The notes under the pieces: model-generated
Seen by the model: the letters and a program-made list of their open reading frames with translations, nothing else
What the model was told of the DNA's origin: nothing
The model's database searches: none
Part shown: positions 44,375 to 52,207 of the stretch, one piece after another
Numbering within the stretch: position 1 is the first letter of the stretch
Layout: each line of letters begins with the position of its first letter
Position numbers and translations under genes: made by a program
DNA from: an uncultured Brachyspira sp.
GTDB lineage: Bacteria; Spirochaetota; Brachyspiria; Brachyspirales; Brachyspiraceae
DNA: 64,000 bases
NCBI RefSeq assembly: GCF_910578695.1
Contig: NZ_CAJTQJ010000003.1
Coordinates: 67,150-131,149, forward strand
Reading direction: 5' to 3'

Positions 44375-44977
44375 ATGTTTAATGAAAATATATTAAATAA
44401 AATCGGTATAAATATAAAATGGCTTATGCCATTAAATAATGCTTTTCAAAAATACAATATTACGGATAAAAAAGAAGCTGCTATGTTTTTAGCACAAACT
44501 ACGCATGAAAGTAATGATTATAAAAGGCTTGAAGAGAGCTTCAGATATACTCCTCAAAGGCTTTTTGATGTTTTCAAAAAAAGGGTTGGAAGTTTGGAAA
44601 ATGCTAAAAAGTTATGTATTCAGGGAGCTGAGGCTATTGGCAACTTTGTTTACGGCGGTCGTTTAGGTAATACAGAAGACGAAGGCTATAAATATAGAGG
44701 CAGAGGTATTATTCAGCTTACTGGAAAAAATAATTATAGAAATTACGGAAAAAAAATAAATGCTGATTTAGTTAATAATCCAGATTTGGCAAAAGAGTCT
44801 AATAATGCTGTAGAGATTGCTTTATTATTTTGGCAGGAAAAAGGATGCGGTATTTTAGCCTCTCAAGGCGATGTTAAAGGAGTTACAAAACTTATTAACG
44901 GCGGATACAACGGACTTGAGGATAGGCAGAAAAGATTTGAAAGAATATTAAAAATATTAGAGGGTTCAAATGGCTGA
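44375..44977 (+). CDS. GH19 chitinase/lysozyme-type endolysin
   Basis: 200 aa, a single glycoside hydrolase family 19 domain. The first catalytic Glu is in QTTHESNDYKRLEESF near 50; KYRGRGIIQLTGKNNYRNYG near 108-127 is the family signature. It cleaves peptidoglycan glycan strands at lysis. No signal peptide, so it needs the holin. SD AGAGGAG. Overlaps the next gene by 8 bp. Confidence 0.9.
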   Translation: MFNENILNKIGINIKWLMPLNNAFQKYNITDKKEAAMFLAQTTHESNDYKRLEESFRYTPQRLFDVFKKRVGSLENAKKLCIQGAEAIGNFVYGGRLGNTEDEGYKYRGRGIIQLTGKNNYRNYGKKINADLVNNPDLAKESNNAVEIALLFWQEKGCGILASQGDVKGVTKLINGGYNGLEDRQKRFERILKILEGSNG

Positions 44978-45797
44978 TATATTGACTGCCTTATCTATAA
45001 TAGGTATTTGTACAACAATACTTATTATAGGGAAATGGGTTAAAGAACTTATTATGCATAATAAACAAGCTAACTTAAAAGCAAATCTTAAAGATGGTAC
45101 TATAGAGTTTGGAAATAATAAAGCTAATATAGAAAAACCTATAGAGAATCAAAATAAAATAGTATCTAATGCTTTTGAATCCCCAAAAGAACTAGCTGTA
45201 TTAGAATCTAAAAATAACAGTGAAATATTAGCTTATTATAATGGTGATAATAAAGATGAAAATAAGTTTAAATATGATGATAAAATTACATCGCTTACAG
45301 TTTATAAAGAATACAGCAGTATAATAAGTCAAAGCACATTAAAAGTACAAAGTCAAATCATAAGCTACATAGCACATAATCATATACTTAATAAAAACAA
45401 GTCCGAGTTTGAAAAATATGTAAAAGAAAAAAGAATAGAAATTATAGATATATATAATACATCTTTATCTAAAAGCGATATTATAAGTATAAAAAAATTG
45501 GCATTAGAAAATATCTGCAACTTCTATTATATGATTATATTAGACAAAGTTAAAGATATTTACAAATCAATTTACAATAATCATAAAGCACAATATGAGA
45601 AACGTAAGGATTTTTTGAAAAATCTTAAAAATATTCCTGCTGCTGACAGATTAAAAAGTTATTATGTATTTATCTATAATAACTTTACTGAAACAACTAT
45701 TAAAGACAGTGAAATAGTTTTAGAAAATCTTGAATATTTGCAGAAGTTTCTTCTAGGCATATTTCACGACAATTTAAAATATAATGGAGTTAGATAA
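44970..45797 (+). CDS. Membrane-anchored hypothetical protein in lysis cassette, 275 aa
   Basis: One N-terminal membrane segment (about 3-25), then a long soluble helical region rich in Lys and Asn. It lies between endolysin and holin candidate and touches the latter (start on the next base after its stop). Could modulate lysis or superinfection; not recognised. Confidence 0.5.
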   Translation: MADILTALSIIGICTTILIIGKWVKELIMHNKQANLKANLKDGTIEFGNNKANIEKPIENQNKIVSNAFESPKELAVLESKNNSEILAYYNGDNKDENKFKYDDKITSLTVYKEYSSIISQSTLKVQSQIISYIAHNHILNKNKSEFEKYVKEKRIEIIDIYNTSLSKSDIISIKKLALENICNFYYMIILDKVKDIYKSIYNNHKAQYEKRKDFLKNLKNIPAADRLKSYYVFIYNNFTETTIKDSEIVLENLEYLQKFLLGIFHDNLKYNGVR

Positions 45798-46061
45798 ATG
45801 AGTTTTATAGACAAACATAATGCCAATAAAAAAGTAAGCATATATACAAGCATAATCAGCTTTGTTTTAGGATGGGTTGTTGTATTTTATTTAATAGTAA
45901 TAAAAGGATTAACTCCTGCTCAGGATTGGGGAGTTGCATTGCTTATTATAGTTTTAGGTTTAAGCAGTGTCAGTATGGGAAGCGATTTAAGAGGCTTTCT
46001 AAAGATATTAAAAAACAATAATCATAATGATGATGATAAAAAAAATAATAATAAAGAATAA
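45798..46061 (+). CDS. Holin candidate, 87 aa
   Basis: Two hydrophobic segments (about 17-37 and 46-66) and a strongly charged C-terminal tail (NNNHNDDDKKNNNKE). Size, topology and place beside endolysin and spanins fit a class II holin that opens the inner membrane. Confidence 0.6.
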   Translation: MSFIDKHNANKKVSIYTSIISFVLGWVVVFYLIVIKGLTPAQDWGVALLIIVLGLSSVSMGSDLRGFLKILKNNNHNDDDKKNNNKE

Positions 46062-46072
46062 AAGGAGTAAGA

Positions 46073-46621
46073 ATGATTACATCGACAATGTTTTTTAGTT
46101 TTTTTAGAACTAAGTTAGGCAAGCGAATAATAGCTGCTGTTATTATTGCTTTAGTAGTTTTTGTATGCTTTTCAGTTATAGCATATAAAAATAATACTAT
46201 AAGGCAAAAGGAAAAAGAGATTGCACAATATCAGGAGAATATTAAAGGTTTAGAGCTTCAAACTCAAACACTTCAAAATGAGATACTGTTTATTAAAGAA
46301 AATGAAAAGTTCCAAAATAGTTTTAGTAATTCTGATACTATGATTAAAAGCATAGACCAAGAAAAGCTGACAAGGACAGAATATGAAACATTTAATAGTA
46401 TATCTAATAATTTTTATAAGTATTTTAATAGTATTAACTTCATGCAGTACAAAAATAAAATATGTCAAAGTACCGCTTTCTACACCGCCAGAAATATTTA
46501 TTATAAAGTCAGCAACAAATCGGCAGGATTTAATGAGAAGGTATCAGGAAAGTATTATAAAAATAGGAGAATGGCAGATTTGGTACAATGCACAAGTAGC
46601 CACAAATTATTACTTATATAA
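46073..46621 (+). CDS. i-spanin-like (Rz-like) protein
   Basis: Short basic N-terminus, one membrane segment (about 20-38), then a periplasmic coiled coil (RQKEKEIAQYQENIKGLELQTQTLQNEILF): the layout of an inner-membrane spanin. The last third overlaps the o-spanin-like lipoprotein gene in the +1 frame. Residues past about 104 look less protein-like, so that frame may be kept open by overlap. Confidence 0.6.
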   Translation: MITSTMFFSFFRTKLGKRIIAAVIIALVVFVCFSVIAYKNNTIRQKEKEIAQYQENIKGLELQTQTLQNEILFIKENEKFQNSFSNSDTMIKSIDQEKLTRTEYETFNSISNNFYKYFNSINFMQYKNKICQSTAFYTARNIYYKVSNKSAGFNEKVSGKYYKNRRMADLVQCTSSHKLLLI

Positions 46622-46631
46622 AAATAAATAA
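46383..46631 (+). CDS. o-spanin-like (Rz1-like) lipoprotein nested in the +1 frame
   Basis: 82 aa: MKHLIVYLIIFISILIVL signal followed by lipobox LTSC and a short mature chain. It starts within the i-spanin frame and runs 10 bp beyond its stop. Together the two would bridge inner and outer membranes and disrupt the latter at lysis. Nested Rz/Rz1-type genes are a hallmark of phages of diderm hosts. Confidence 0.65.
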   Translation: MKHLIVYLIIFISILIVLTSCSTKIKYVKVPLSTPPEIFIIKSATNRQDLMRRYQESIIKIGEWQIWYNAQVATNYYLYKNK

Positions 46632-46653
46632 CAAAAACAATAGGAGTTTTATT

Positions 46654-47322
46654 ATGCTTGAAAAAACTACAGAATATCAAGAAGTATCTGCACAGCAGAA
46701 TGAAGAAACTGTATATGCTGAAGATATTAATCAAATAATAACAAATGTAGAAAAATTAAAAGGCGGTCAGGCTAATGAAGCTCCTGTTTCTAATATCAAA
46801 GATTTACATTCTAGTATAAATGAGTTAAAAGAAAGAATTGATGGTTTAGGAAATGAAGGAAGTTCATCATCAAAGTCGATATTATTCAATAAAATTAAAA
46901 AAATATCTGAAATAAATATAAACATTAGCGAACAGGAAATGATTTTAGCTGTTTATGAACTATTTACTTATTTACCTATTCAAAAGATAAACAACAATAC
47001 TTTATCTTTTGTTACATTTCCAAAAGATTTAGCAAGTTTTTTTTATTTGCCTAAAATACAAGTAAATGCTTTATATAATGGAATAACAGCAATACCATTT
47101 TTTAATAAAAATTTATCTAGTGACAGAAGCTATATAATTGATAGTTTATTTTTTAGTGTATTTAATATAAGCAATGATCCTTTTGTAAATCTATGCGGAA
47201 CTACAGATATAGATATATCTCAAAAAGATTTTAGCGATGTATCTGCATCATGTTATATAAAGTTTATATATCAAGACGGATTTGATAATGTAGAAGTTAA
47301 TAATTCTTTAACAGTATATTAA
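46654..47322 (+). CDS. Hypothetical late phage protein, 222 aa
   Basis: N-terminal coil (EDINQIITNVEKLKGG ... SINELKERIDGLG) followed by an Asn/Phe-rich beta part. The NQIITNVEKLKG opening resembles the shaft start of phage fibre or hub proteins (ADDFN-type), so an extra fibre is possible. SD AGGAG present. Confidence 0.5.
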   Translation: MLEKTTEYQEVSAQQNEETVYAEDINQIITNVEKLKGGQANEAPVSNIKDLHSSINELKERIDGLGNEGSSSSKSILFNKIKKISEININISEQEMILAVYELFTYLPIQKINNNTLSFVTFPKDLASFFYLPKIQVNALYNGITAIPFFNKNLSSDRSYIIDSLFFSVFNISNDPFVNLCGTTDIDISQKDFSDVSASCYIKFIYQDGFDNVEVNNSLTVY

Positions 47323-47340
47323 AAATTATAAGGAGTAAAT

Positions 47341-47550
47341 ATGTTTAAATTAATATTAATTTTTTTAATAGGTGCTATGGTGTTTTTTACTTTTATTGGA
47401 ATAGTAAAATACTATAACAAGTTTATGAATGAGGTTGAAGGAACATTTAGAGATAGATTAAAAGCTCTTATTAAAGAAAAAACATCAGTATATTATTTTA
47501 TTAAATTAGCTTATGGATGCTTGATGTTTTTTATAGCTATTATTTCATAA
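47341..47550 (+). CDS. Small membrane protein, 69 aa
   Basis: Hydrophobic ends (about 2-22 and 48-68) with a charged middle (NEVEGTFRDRLKALIKEKT). SD AAGGAG. Last gene before the late terminator; may be a second holin or antiholin. Confidence 0.5.
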   Translation: MFKLILIFLIGAMVFFTFIGIVKYYNKFMNEVEGTFRDRLKALIKEKTSVYYFIKLAYGCLMFFIAIIS

Positions 47551-47622
47551 ATCAAAGTTTGAAATTGCTAATCCAATATTACTTCTAATCTGCCATTTTC
47601 TACTAACAATAAAATGTTTTAA

Positions 47623-47645
47623 GGCGGAGCTTAAAAAGTTCCGCC
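47623..47645 (+). terminator. Terminator of the late operon
   Basis: GGCGGA (47623-47628) and TCCGCC (47640-47645) followed by CTATTTTTTA. A related GGGCGGAG hairpin lies at 48080-48102, so the third peptide/RHH locus sits between two similar hairpins. Confidence 0.75.
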
Positions 47646-47660
47646 CTATTTTTTATAAAA

Positions 47661-47847
47661 TTATTTTTTTTGTATGCTTTCTAAATATCTTTTATGAATA
47701 GCCTCTATATATTCGCCTAAAGACATATTGTACTTTCTTGCATAGTCTTTCATTTCATTAATACACTCTTCTGAAGCTGTAAAAGCCCAGTGCAGTTTTT
47801 TTGGTGCTTTTTTTTAACTCTTCTTTTTTTTCTAATTCATTAGTCAT
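47661..47847 (-). pseudogene. Ribbon-helix-helix gene 3 interrupted at an A8 tract
   Basis: ATG 47847 behind AAGGAG reads MTNELEKKEELKK, then hits a run of eight A (T8 at 47808-47815 on the + strand). In the frame reached if one A is removed, the protein continues KAPKKLHWAFTASEECINEM and KDYARKYNMSLGEYIEAIHK to a stop at 47661: an RHH protein of 61 aa like those at 22398 and 23086. As written, translation ends at a TAA soon after. Pseudogene, phase-variable gene or transcriptional slippage are all possible. Confidence 0.65.
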
Positions 47848-47891
47848 ATACAACTCCTTGATATTATTTATTTTAATATTATAATTTTTGC

Positions 47892-47920
47892 ATCAGGCAT
47901 ACTTGCAGTGTATGCCTGAT
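47892..47920. terminator. Perfect 11-bp hairpin between peptide 3 and RHH 3
   Basis: ATCAGGCATAC (47892-47902) and GTATGCCTGAT (47910-47920), loop of 7 nt. It follows the peptide 3 stop on the minus strand and may separate peptide and RHH transcription. Confidence 0.6.
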
Positions 47921-47942
47921 AGAGAACAAAGTTTTATATTGT

Positions 47943-48029
47943 TCATTCTTTAAATATGTCTATTAGAGCAATTACGGTATTGGCTATAACAAATATTGCT
48001 CTAATAGCTTTTTCTAAATTAAAAGTCAT
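47943..48029 (-). CDS. Hydrophobic 28-aa peptide (type I toxin-like) 3
   Basis: AGGTG precedes ATG 48029. The peptide starts MTFNLEKAIRAIFV, has a central membrane stretch (IFVIANTVIALI) and a charged end (DIFKE). The coding sequence holds a perfect 13-bp inverted repeat, CTATTAGAGCAAT (47960-47972) and ATTGCTCTAATAG (47995-48007), so the mRNA is a long hairpin. As with peptides 1 and 2, an RHH gene follows. Confidence 0.6.
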   Translation of the reverse strand: MTFNLEKAIRAIFVIANTVIALIDIFKE

Positions 48030-48061
48030 AATTCACCTACTTTTTTATATGGAGGGATAAA

Positions 48062-48102
48062 ATGAAATATAAAAAATAAGGGCGGAGCTTAAACTCCTGC
48101 CC
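48062..48102 (+). other. Five-codon ORF followed by a terminator hairpin
   Basis: GGAGGG then ATG AAA TAT AAA AAA TAA (48062-48079), running straight into GGGCGGAG (48080-48087) and CTCCTGCCC (48094-48102). It is divergent from peptide 3, so it could be a leader or a short antisense-type RNA unit. Confidence 0.4.
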
Positions 48103-48268
48103 TTGAAAAATTGAAATATAATTTATGAGTTTTTAGAAATTAATATAAATGAATTTTAAACTTTTTTATAAAAATAAGCAATAAAATATTTAATAAAAAA
48201 ATTATTTAAGACGATAATATTATTGCTCAGAAAAAATTAAAAACAGTTTAAAAAACTTTTTATTTGAA

Positions 48269-48293
48269 AAGCCTGCCTATCAAAGACAGGCTT
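48269..48293 (+). terminator. Hairpin just upstream of recombinase 2
   Basis: AAGCCTG (48269-48275) and CAGGCTT (48287-48293), 11-nt loop. It lies before the recombinase SD (AAAAGGAGC) and may act as attenuator or terminator of upstream transcription. Confidence 0.5.
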
Positions 48294-48317
48294 ATTAAAA
48301 TAAAAGGAGCTGTTTTT

Positions 48318-49487
48318 ATGAAAACGCTAGACTATCTAAAATTATATGATAACAATAATTCTAATTTAATAATCAATTATCTTGAATATATAAAACTTTA
48401 TAAGTCAAAATCTACAGTAAATACTTATGCAAACAGCATCAAAAACTTTTATAATTTTCTTTATAATTATTACAGTATCGGACAGTATAATACAGTACAG
48501 TCCGAAAAAATACTTAATAGTAATAATATAGGACTGTCTAAAGATATACTATTATACAATACTACGGTATTGTATAATAAAGTAAACAGAAAATGCATTG
48601 AAGACTATATCTCTTATCAAGTTAATAAAAATCTCGGCGCCGACATCATTCACTGCAGAGTTATGGCTGTAAAAAGTTATTTTAAGTATTTAGTGAAATT
48701 AAAAAAAATAAGTACCGAAACTTTTTTTGATATTTTTGATGAGCTTAAAACTCCAAAAATAATCGTAAAAAATCAGCTATTAATAAAAGCAGATGAAACT
48801 TTATCTATTACAAAAAAGATAAAAGAAAAATCAGAAAGTTTTGCAGATGAGAGAAATATATTCATGCTTTTGCTGATGTCTAATACAGGCATACGCCGTA
48901 AGGAGCTTGCCTGCATAGACATTGACAATATTCACTTTGATAATAATACCATAGCTATTTATAAAAGCAAGGGAGATAAACCAAGAATTATTTCTTTTTC
49001 TAATTCTATAAAATCTAAACTATTTGAATATTTAAAATTAAGAAAATCTATATTAAAGCAGAGAAACAAAATACATAATATGCTATTTATTAAGACAAAC
49101 GGAGATCCTCTTAACATAAATACTATAAGCACAATAATGCATTTCATTTCTAAAAAAACAAATATAAAAGTTACTTGTCATTCATTAAGAAGAGGCTTTG
49201 CAACTGATATGGCAGAAAACGGAACTGACATTTATGTTATATCAAAAATGCTTGGACATCAAAATATTAATACAACCGTGTCAAGATATATTTATGTTCT
49301 TGCTGGAATGATAAAAGAGGCTATGGAAAATCACCCATTTTCTAAGTTTCAAAATAGTACGAAAAAAGACTGTATTAAAAAAGACATTAAAATAAATATG
49401 CTTGAAGAATGGAAAGACTTAACGGGCAGAATGAATGAAATATTAAACAGTTTTGAAAAAATTGAAAAGGATTTTAATAGGGCTTAA
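48318..49487 (+). CDS. Tyrosine recombinase 2 (XerC/D-like integrase)
   Basis: 389 aa from ATG 48318, which has AAAAGGAGC at good spacing; the frame extends upstream to 48264 through a hairpin without a ribosome site. Catalytic residues: Arg in NTGIRRKELA, CHSLRRGFATDMAENG (H-xx-R), LGHQNINTT (H) and Tyr in SRYIYV. The 5' part of the gene contains two palindromes (48479-48504 and 48551-48578). At the right end of the phage genes next to 23-bp tandem repeats, it is the likelier prophage integrase. Confidence 0.9.
   Translation: MKTLDYLKLYDNNNSNLIINYLEYIKLYKSKSTVNTYANSIKNFYNFLYNYYSIGQYNTVQSEKILNSNNIGLSKDILLYNTTVLYNKVNRKCIEDYISYQVNKNLGADIIHCRVMAVKSYFKYLVKLKKISTETFFDIFDELKTPKIIVKNQLLIKADETLSITKKIKEKSESFADERNIFMLLLMSNTGIRRKELACIDIDNIHFDNNTIAIYKSKGDKPRIISFSNSIKSKLFEYLKLRKSILKQRNKIHNMLFIKTNGDPLNINTISTIMHFISKKTNIKVTCHSLRRGFATDMAENGTDIYVISKMLGHQNINTTVSRYIYVLAGMIKEAMENHPFSKFQNSTKKDCIKKDIKINMLEEWKDLTGRMNEILNSFEKIEKDFNRA
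48479..48578. repeat. Two palindromes inside the recombinase 2 coding region
   Basis: CGGAC ... GTCCG (48479-48483, 48500-48504) with inner GTA/TAC, and a perfect 12-bp hairpin ATTATACAATAC-TACG-GTATTGTATAAT (48551-48578). They encode part of the N-terminal domain and may be operator-like or element-derived. Confidence 0.5.
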
Positions 49488-49493
49488 AAGATT

Positions 49494-49521
49494 GGCTGTA
49501 ATCTCTGCCAAGATTACAGCC
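49494..49521 (+). terminator. Terminator-like hairpin after recombinase 2
   Basis: Perfect 11-bp stem GGCTGTAATCT (49494-49504) and AGATTACAGCC (49511-49521), 6-nt loop, 7 bp after the stop. Confidence 0.75.
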
Positions 49522-49637
49522 TGCGAGCTAATTTTATGATTAGTAAAAACTATAATACTGTTTAGTTAATATAAAAAATATTAGAAAATATTAATTTGTG
49601 TAGTATAAAAAAATTGCATATATATAGGTTAATATAG

Positions 49638-49695
49638 CATTTTGCTATATTGCTAAATAACATTTTGCTATATTGCTAAATAACATTTTGCTATA
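49638..49695. repeat. 23-bp tandem repeats (2.5 copies)
   Basis: Units at 49638-49660, 49661-49683 and partial 49684-49695, each starting CATTTTGCTATATTGCTAA and ending ATAA. Each copy contains or abuts the small palindrome TAGCATTTTGCTA. Iterons of this kind serve as arm-type integrase sites or initiator sites. Confidence 0.7.
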
Positions 49696-49823
49696 CGAGT
49701 TTAAAGATATATTAAAGACCTGTTAAAGATTAACCTAATGATTATTTAAAGACTTTAAACTAACTGACTGACTTATGCAGATTTTATTTTTTGAATAATG
49801 GCTGAGACAAAAAATATTTGAAT

Positions 49824-49850
49824 GCTATTGCGATAATATAATGCAAATTG
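49824..49850. other. Possible half att site resembling rnpB
   Basis: ATTGCGATAA followed by TATAATGCAAA. The left ten bases equal the arm of the dif-like sites, and GCGATA..ATAATGCAAA recurs in rnpB near 50651-50668 (GTAGCGATATAATGCAAA) with a 2-nt gap. Apart from this motif and the tandem repeats, 49522-49998 holds no gene I can see. Confidence 0.3.
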
Positions 49851-49998
49851 ATGTTTGAAGTATTTATTACAATGCCTTTATTTAAAGCGTAAAGCCTTAT
49901 TTTTAGGGACTTTTTTATCTAGGTATACATTTATATATACTTTACTAAAAAACACTCTTTACGGCAGTATTTTAAATTTTAAAAAAAATGTTTTTTTG

Positions 49999-50026
49999 TT
50001 GACTTTAAAATATTTTTGTGTATATT
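49999..50026 (+). promoter_or_regulatory. Sigma-70 promoter upstream of rnpB region
   Basis: TTGACT (49999-50004), 16-bp spacer, TATATT (50021-50026). It would transcribe a structured region of about 340 nt before rnpB. Confidence 0.55.
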
Positions 50027-50192
50027 AGTTAATGACTGATAAAATAAAAAATGCTATCAAAAAAGGCGTGAGAAACCTTTTGGCATCGGAGTAAAAATAT
50101 GAAAAAGTATATAGGTGTACTATATTCTGCAGGGCTGTATGCTCTAAAGAAAAATAACAGTAATTGTTCTTTTAATTTAATTAGCTCGAAAT

Positions 50193-50279
50193 GCGATACA
50201 AGTTATATAAACTATACTTTCTCATATAGTTTTTTACTCACTTGTATTTTATCAGTCAATAAAAATACACTTGTATCGC
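50193..50279. repeat. Long-range inverted repeat in the rnpB leader region
   Basis: GCGATACAAGT (50193-50203) and ACTTGTATCGC (50269-50279) are perfectly complementary; between them AAACTATA/ATAGTTT and GTATTTT/AAAATAC pairs add structure. An 85-codon frame crosses it but looks unlike a protein. Confidence 0.6.
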
Positions 50280-50370
50280 TTTCTATAAATCTAAAAAAAT
50301 TCGTTAAAATTATTATTTTTATTATTAATAATAAATTAATAATTGACATTTTATAAGTTTTATAATAGAG

Positions 50371-50714
50371 TAATTGACTATGCGGAGCGGGTAAACGCGG
50401 TATTTAATTAACTAATACTGAGGAAAGTCCGTACCTCTAAAGGGCATCATGCAAGCTAACGGCTTGAAGGCGAAAGTCTATGGAAAGTGCAGCAGAAAAT
50501 ATACCGCCGATTTGGTAAGGGTGAAAAGGCATGGTAAGAGCATACCGCATTTATGGCAACATAAATGGCAGTGCAAACCCCATGAGAGGCAAGAGCAAAC
50601 AGAAACGGATTGCCCTTTTCCTAAGTTTCAGGTGGCTCGCTAAAGCATTGTAGCGATATAATGCAAAGATAAATGTTTACCTTAAATGACAGAATACGGC
50701 TTATAGCTCCGCTT
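50371..50714 (+). ncRNA. rnpB: RNase P RNA
   Basis: Catalytic RNA that trims tRNA 5' leaders. The P4 strand GAGGAAAGTCCG (starting near 50420) and the 3' partner ACAGAATACGGCTTA (near 50689) are the universal core; GCGGAGC (50382-50388) pairs with GCTCCGC (50706-50712) as helix P1. A TATAAT lies at 50361-50366, about 7 bp before the 5' end. Ends are estimated from P1. Confidence 0.95.
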
Positions 50715-50733
50715 ACTTTATATTGATTAATAA

Positions 50734-51708
50734 TTAGTACTGAAAAGGCTTAGCTTTTGTAAAATCAGGCAAATAGGATTCAGAACTCTCTATTTCCTGA
50801 ATAAGTAAATTTTCAAATCCTAAATCAATAGCATAGTTAACTATATCATCATACTCTTTTTTAGTTATTTTCCTATTAATAGATTCAAAATTACAAGCTT
50901 TGAATTTTGGATTATACTGAGACATTAAAGATACAGTGCTTTTTAAAAAACCTCTTTCTTTTAATTCTATCAATACATCATAAGAGTCAGATTCATTATT
51001 AGGAAGTATCAAATGCCTTATTATAATCCCGCTTTCAGCAATTCCTTTATCATTAACTATTAAATCTCCTGTCTGACTTTTCATTATTTCTAAAGCATTC
51101 ATAGCAGTATTAAAATAATTTGCAGCTTTGGAATATTTAAAAGCCTTATCATCAAATACATATTTTAAATCAGGAAGATATATATCAATAATACCATCTA
51201 AACAATCTAAAAGCTCTTTTGTATCATAGCCATTAGTATTATATACTATAGGTAAATTTAATCCTTTTTCTAAAGCAATTTTTAATCCTTTCAAAACAGG
51301 ATATATAATATGAGATGCACTAACCAAATTTATATTTAAAGCTCCTTTTTTTTCTAAATCTAAAAAATATTCAGCTAAAATATTAATATCAATTATTTCT
51401 CCTATACCGTCGGAACTTATTTGATGATTCTGACAAAATACACAGTTTAAATTGCAGCTTGAAAAAAATACCGTACCGCTTCCATTATCTCCTACAAGCA
51501 TAGGCTCTTCTCCAAAATGCAAAGTACGGGAAGCTACTTTTATATGATTAGTATCTTCAAAAATTTTACATCTTCCAATTTTGTTTTTATTTCTATTAAC
51601 ATTGCATATATGTCCGCAGCATATACAATTATCATAAAGAAGTTTTGCTTTTTCTATTGATTTATCTATACTCTCTAAATGTTTTTTATTATACAAAATG
51701 CATACCAA
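50734..51708 (-). CDS. PflX-like radical SAM protein (COG1313 type)
   Basis: 324 aa. The radical SAM cluster CNLNCVFC (CxxxCxxC) is near residue 89, followed by QNHQIS, the pattern of pyruvate formate-lyase-activating-enzyme homologues. An N-terminal Cys group (CICCGHIC ... GRC) before the radical domain is typical of the PflX branch. Substrate protein unknown; no glycyl-radical enzyme gene is adjacent. Monocistronic behind a good promoter (51728-51755). Confidence 0.8.
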   Translation of the reverse strand: MVCILYNKKHLESIDKSIEKAKLLYDNCICCGHICNVNRNKNKIGRCKIFEDTNHIKVASRTLHFGEEPMLVGDNGSGTVFFSSCNLNCVFCQNHQISSDGIGEIIDINILAEYFLDLEKKGALNINLVSASHIIYPVLKGLKIALEKGLNLPIVYNTNGYDTKELLDCLDGIIDIYLPDLKYVFDDKAFKYSKAANYFNTAMNALEIMKSQTGDLIVNDKGIAESGIIIRHLILPNNESDSYDVLIELKERGFLKSTVSLMSQYNPKFKACNFESINRKITKKEYDDIVNYAIDLGFENLLIQEIESSESYLPDFTKAKPFQY

Positions 51709-51727
51709 TAATTATATTATATTAAGT

Positions 51728-51755
51728 ATTATACTAAAATAAATTAATTTGTCAA
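51728..51755 (-). promoter_or_regulatory. Sigma-70 promoter of the PflX-like gene
   Basis: On the minus strand TTGACA (51755-51750), 16-bp spacer, TATAAT (51733-51728); the spacer end ATTTATTTTAG is also seen in the ispF promoter as GTTTATTTTAG. Confidence 0.8.
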
Positions 51756-51804
51756 AATTAGGATAAAAGGTTTTATATTTTTATTAATTTTTATAGTTCA
51801 AACA

Positions 51805-52196
51805 TTAAGGAAGCTCTTTAATTCCAAGTTCTTTTAAAAAATTATTATGCTTTAATTTGGCATTTTTTATATCTATTTTTATATTATTAAGTTCTTGTAT
51901 TACATCATCTATATTTATTATTTCTTCTTCATCTGATATATTTACATATCTTGAAATATTAAGATTATATCCGTTTTTTTCTATTTCTTTCATATTCTTT
52001 CATAGATATTCTTTGATACTCTTTGAGAATATTTTTTGTCGTTTTTTTTTCTGTATTTATATGTATCAACTATTTTATTAATATGTTTATCTAAAAGTAT
52101 ATTCTGACGTTTTCCTTTTTCAAATTCATTGCTTGCATTTATAATAAGCACATCGTCAAATTTTTTGCATTTTTTAAGCACCAATATACAAAATTA
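51805..52196 (-). pseudogene. Type I restriction methylase (HsdM) C-terminal remnant, frameshifted
   Basis: Two adjoining frames carry the end of HsdM: VLKKCKKFDDVLIINASNEF and EKGKRQNILLDKHINKIVDT (52184-51990), then NGYNLNISRYVNISDEEE to the stop at 51805. They are joined by a frameshift near 51990-52000, next to a direct repeat of ATGAAAGAA. Upstream, an in-frame stop lies at about 52194, where the repeat element begins, so the rest of hsdM is gone. The matching hsdR start is at 52666-52743. Confidence 0.75.
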
Positions 52197-52207
52197 TTAG
52201 TTTTTAT

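Noticed and set aside
11818..49487. CI-type repressor for lysogeny control
   Set aside because: No helix-turn-helix plus LexA-like protease gene is present; only RHH proteins and the late HTH gene were found, so none is called.
49638..49695. CRISPR-like array
   Set aside because: Repeats are directly adjacent 23-bp units without spacers and there are no cas genes.
50099..50356. 85-codon frame MKKYIGVLYSAG... upstream of rnpB
   Set aside because: No clear SD, composition unlike neighbours, and the DNA is dominated by perfect inverted repeats; treated as structured non-coding sequence.
50449..50643. 64-codon open frame on the + strand
   Set aside because: It lies wholly inside rnpB, whose conserved core is certain; the frame is incidental.
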